Shown in pieces: positions 62,696-64,000 of a DNA stretch of 64,000 nt. The position numbers and the translations under genes were made by a program. The stretch comes from an uncultured delta proteobacterium (GTDB lineage Bacteria; Desulfobacterota; Syntrophia; Syntrophales; UBA8958), in the NCBI GenBank assembly GCA_903885795.1, contig CAISJV010000089.1, forward strand, positions 1-64,000, read 5' to 3'. Every line of letters begins with the position of its first letter. The first letter of the stretch is position 1. The notes beneath the pieces were generated by a model, which had not been told where the DNA came from, searched no databases, and was given only the letters and a program-made list of their open reading frames with translations.

Positions 62696-63426
62696 GGAGC
62701 CCTCCTTTTTGAAACGGTTATCGCCGCTTCGTATTCTTCTTTGACATAATCGGGCAGGGGATTGACAAGGGCGCCTTTCAGAATATCATCCCCCGAGCCC
62801 ATTGCCCCGATGGTCCTGACCATCAGCACCTCCTTGTAAGTTCTGGGAGGATAGACCCGCTTCACCGTTTTTCTTTCCCGGTCAAAGAACTGAAGATAGC
62901 CCCGGCGCACCGTCCGACCATAGACATTTAGAGTAACAGCTATTTCTCCGGAAAGGTTTTCCATCTGATGAATACCTTCATTCAGAGGGAGAACGTGGGT
63001 AATTTCCCCGGGCTTCAAGACCTTCGTAACTGTCTCCTCGATTTCAGCATAACCCGCCACTGTGCCGTCATCCTGCCGCCGGAATTTGACTTCCTTGATG
63101 TCATTGATGAAGCTCCCTACTATCCCCCAAGATCCATGGTCGTGAATCGCATCCACAGAAAAAGGCTCCCAGATATATGCCAGGACCAGAAAAGATTGAT
63201 CGGGGCTCCGGTAAAGGGTCAATTCGTTTGGCCAGAGGGTCGGCTGCTGCTGTTTTAGCCATGATCTTTCGATTAATGCCTCCTTTAGGAAATCCCGGAA
63301 CCAGAGATCCGAGGAAATGAGATCCTGAACGATGGGAAGTCCTTTTCCGAGGATTACAGAAATATCCTCGTTCTTTCCTGCCAACTCCTGAAAACGCTGA
63401 CAAAAAAACTCAAAATCATTTTGCAT
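62692..63426 (-). CDS. Cysteine-dioxygenase-type cupin
   Basis: A 244-residue cupin. The first metal motif is AIHDHGSWGIVGSF (H-x-H), and the third His lies in LNEGIHQMEN; PGEITHVLP separates them. The spacing and the PYxYExx-like flanks fit the cysteine dioxygenase family (PF05995), which uses Fe(II) and O2. Its role in an apparent anaerobe is unclear; it may bind another thiol. It is coupled to the NMO/FabK-like gene by a 4 bp overlap. Confidence 0.75.
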   Translation of the reverse strand: MQNDFEFFCQRFQELAGKNEDISVILGKGLPIVQDLISSDLWFRDFLKEALIERSWLKQQQPTLWPNELTLYRSPDQSFLVLAYIWEPFSVDAIHDHGSWGIVGSFINDIKEVKFRRQDDGTVAGYAEIEETVTKVLKPGEITHVLPLNEGIHQMENLSGEIAVTLNVYGRTVRRGYLQFFDRERKTVKRVYPPRTYKEVLMVRTIGAMGSGDDILKGALVNPLPDYVKEEYEAAITVSKRRAP

Positions 63427-63456
63427 TAATAAAGTACCTCAGATTACACATCGCCC

Positions 63457-64000
63457 CTACCCGGGTTCTTTGACACCGTATCGGCGTAAGTGCTGCCAGG
63501 AACTGTAAACCGGATCTCGGGGGTCGGCTGTCAGGGCTTCCTTTTCCCGGAGATATTTTTTTACGGTCCCCGGTTGCTTGTATAGTTTTCGATCCTCTCC
63601 GACGGGGCAGACCTTAGTGCAGATACCACAGGGATAGGTCCGACTCATGGTCAGTTCTTCCGCCATTTTGAGACAAGCCTTTTTATCATAATCAGCGATG
63701 AGGCAATCATCGCGAACCAGAAGCGCGCCCTTGGGACAACACTTCGCACAGGCCTCACATTTTATACAGAGGTCTTTTTCCATCAGGGGATCCGGAGGCA
63801 AGGCCAAGGCAGTAAATACTGACACAAATCGGACCCGGGGGCCGAATTCCGTGGTCAGCAGGCAGTGGCTGAGTCCGATATTGCCTAGTCCCGCGTATTT
63901 CGCCGCCATGACATGCCCAAAAGGAGCGCCGGGCCATCTTTTGAAAGCTTTGAGGCTGTTGTAGCCATCACGGCTGAAAAACATGGCGCCATGGCCGAGA
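63457..64000 (-). CDS. Epoxyqueuosine-reductase-like 4Fe-4S protein, C-terminal part (5' end outside window)
   Basis: The reading frame runs open through the right window edge (LGHGAMFFSRDG reads on upstream of the first ATG at 63984), so the start lies outside. About 180 residues remain. YAGLGNIGLSHCLLTTEFGPRVRF resembles the QueG-type N-terminal half. Then CIKCEACAKCCP holds one full ferredoxin 4Fe-4S set and CGICTKVCP, with an upstream Cys, a second. QueG proteins reduce epoxyqueuosine with cobalamin; many anaerobes carry QueG-like proteins of unknown function. It lies 30 bp upstream of the cupin gene. Confidence 0.72.
   Translation of the reverse strand, partial: LGHGAMFFSRDGYNSLKAFKRWPGAPFGHVMAAKYAGLGNIGLSHCLLTTEFGPRVRFVSVFTALALPPDPLMEKDLCIKCEACAKCCPKGALLVRDDCLIADYDKKACLKMAEELTMSRTYPCGICTKVCPVGEDRKLYKQPGTVKKYLREKEALTADPRDPVYSSWQHLRRYGVKEPG

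Overview
The window looks like one stretch of a moderately GC-rich chromosome from a strictly anaerobic deltaproteobacterium, most probably of the Syntrophus/Smithella type (Desulfobacterota, Syntrophia). That placement is inferred from gene content: two family III CoA-transferases with a short-chain dehydrogenase, an acetyl-CoA hydrolase/transferase fused to a GNAT domain, the DUF2520-panB pair, the order tig-clpP-clpX-lon, and an Fe-type superoxide dismutase. No rRNA, CRISPR array, prophage or complete insertion sequence is visible. Most of the sequence is ordinary housekeeping DNA, densely packed, with many 1-17 bp overlaps between genes.

Layout. 1-3.8 kb: the end of an FG-GAP type protein, tRNA-Met with its own promoter and terminator, a YheT-like hydrolase, a Nudix hydrolase and a HAD phosphatase. 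3.8-11.8 kb: a phosphohexomutase, then a minus-strand run radical SAM - CorC-like - lnt - prfB (read through a programmed frameshift) - LysM lytic transglycosylase. 11.9-18.1 kb: tRNA-Asp, tRNA-Val, then lon, clpX, clpP, tig and tRNA-Leu, all on the minus strand. 18.2-24.4 kb: acetyl-CoA transferase-GNAT fusion, ferritin, lipid A-type acyltransferase, a frameshifted zinc-ribbon gene, a histidine kinase/response regulator pair whose cyclase domain is decayed, and tRNA-Pro. 24.4-33.0 kb: lytic transglycosylase, ComEA-like protein, lysC, tsaE, acpS, folP, ftsH, tilS and a HAD phosphatase. 33.1-38.0 kb: Tim44-like membrane protein, a PanG-like reductase with panB (pantothenate synthesis), and a GAF/HD-GYP signalling protein. 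38.0-43.5 kb: thioesterase, an SDR and CoA-transferase pair, a 3-hydroxyacyl-CoA dehydrogenase stub, and a PfkB kinase. 43.7-53.2 kb: an orphan gene, adenine deaminase, a potassium channel, a patatin, an HtrA protease, an SBF transporter, a broken acyl-CoA synthetase, sodB, radC and an HU/IHF gene. 53.3-64.0 kb: rluB-like, scpB, scpA, trpS, mltA, GNAT, recN, nadK, a CsgG-like lipoprotein, an NMO/FabK-like flavoprotein, a cysteine-dioxygenase-type cupin and the end of an Fe-S protein.

How the genes work together. Several runs are clear functional units: protein quality control (tig/clpP/clpX/lon, with ftsH and htrA elsewhere), chromosome segregation (scpA/scpB), pantothenate synthesis (DUF2520 gene overlapping panB), and CoA-thioester metabolism (two CoA-transferase subunits, SDR, thioesterase). 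The two CoA-transferases look like a heteromeric enzyme in which only one subunit keeps the catalytic aspartate.

The most interesting structure lies between and inside the genes. There are two copies, in opposite orientation, of a roughly 126-bp element with terminal inverted repeats (5194-5320 and 37941-38066). A second family of short palindromic repeats appears at several sites, including one copy fused in frame into lnt and one that seems to supply the ribosome-binding site of the PanG-like gene. Four broken or decayed genes cluster in the accessory parts. No large undescribed system was found. The best candidates for one are the Fe-S protein / cupin / flavoprotein / lipoprotein run at 61.1-64.0 kb and the CoA-transferase cluster. 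All functional calls rest on motifs read by eye; no database search was possible.
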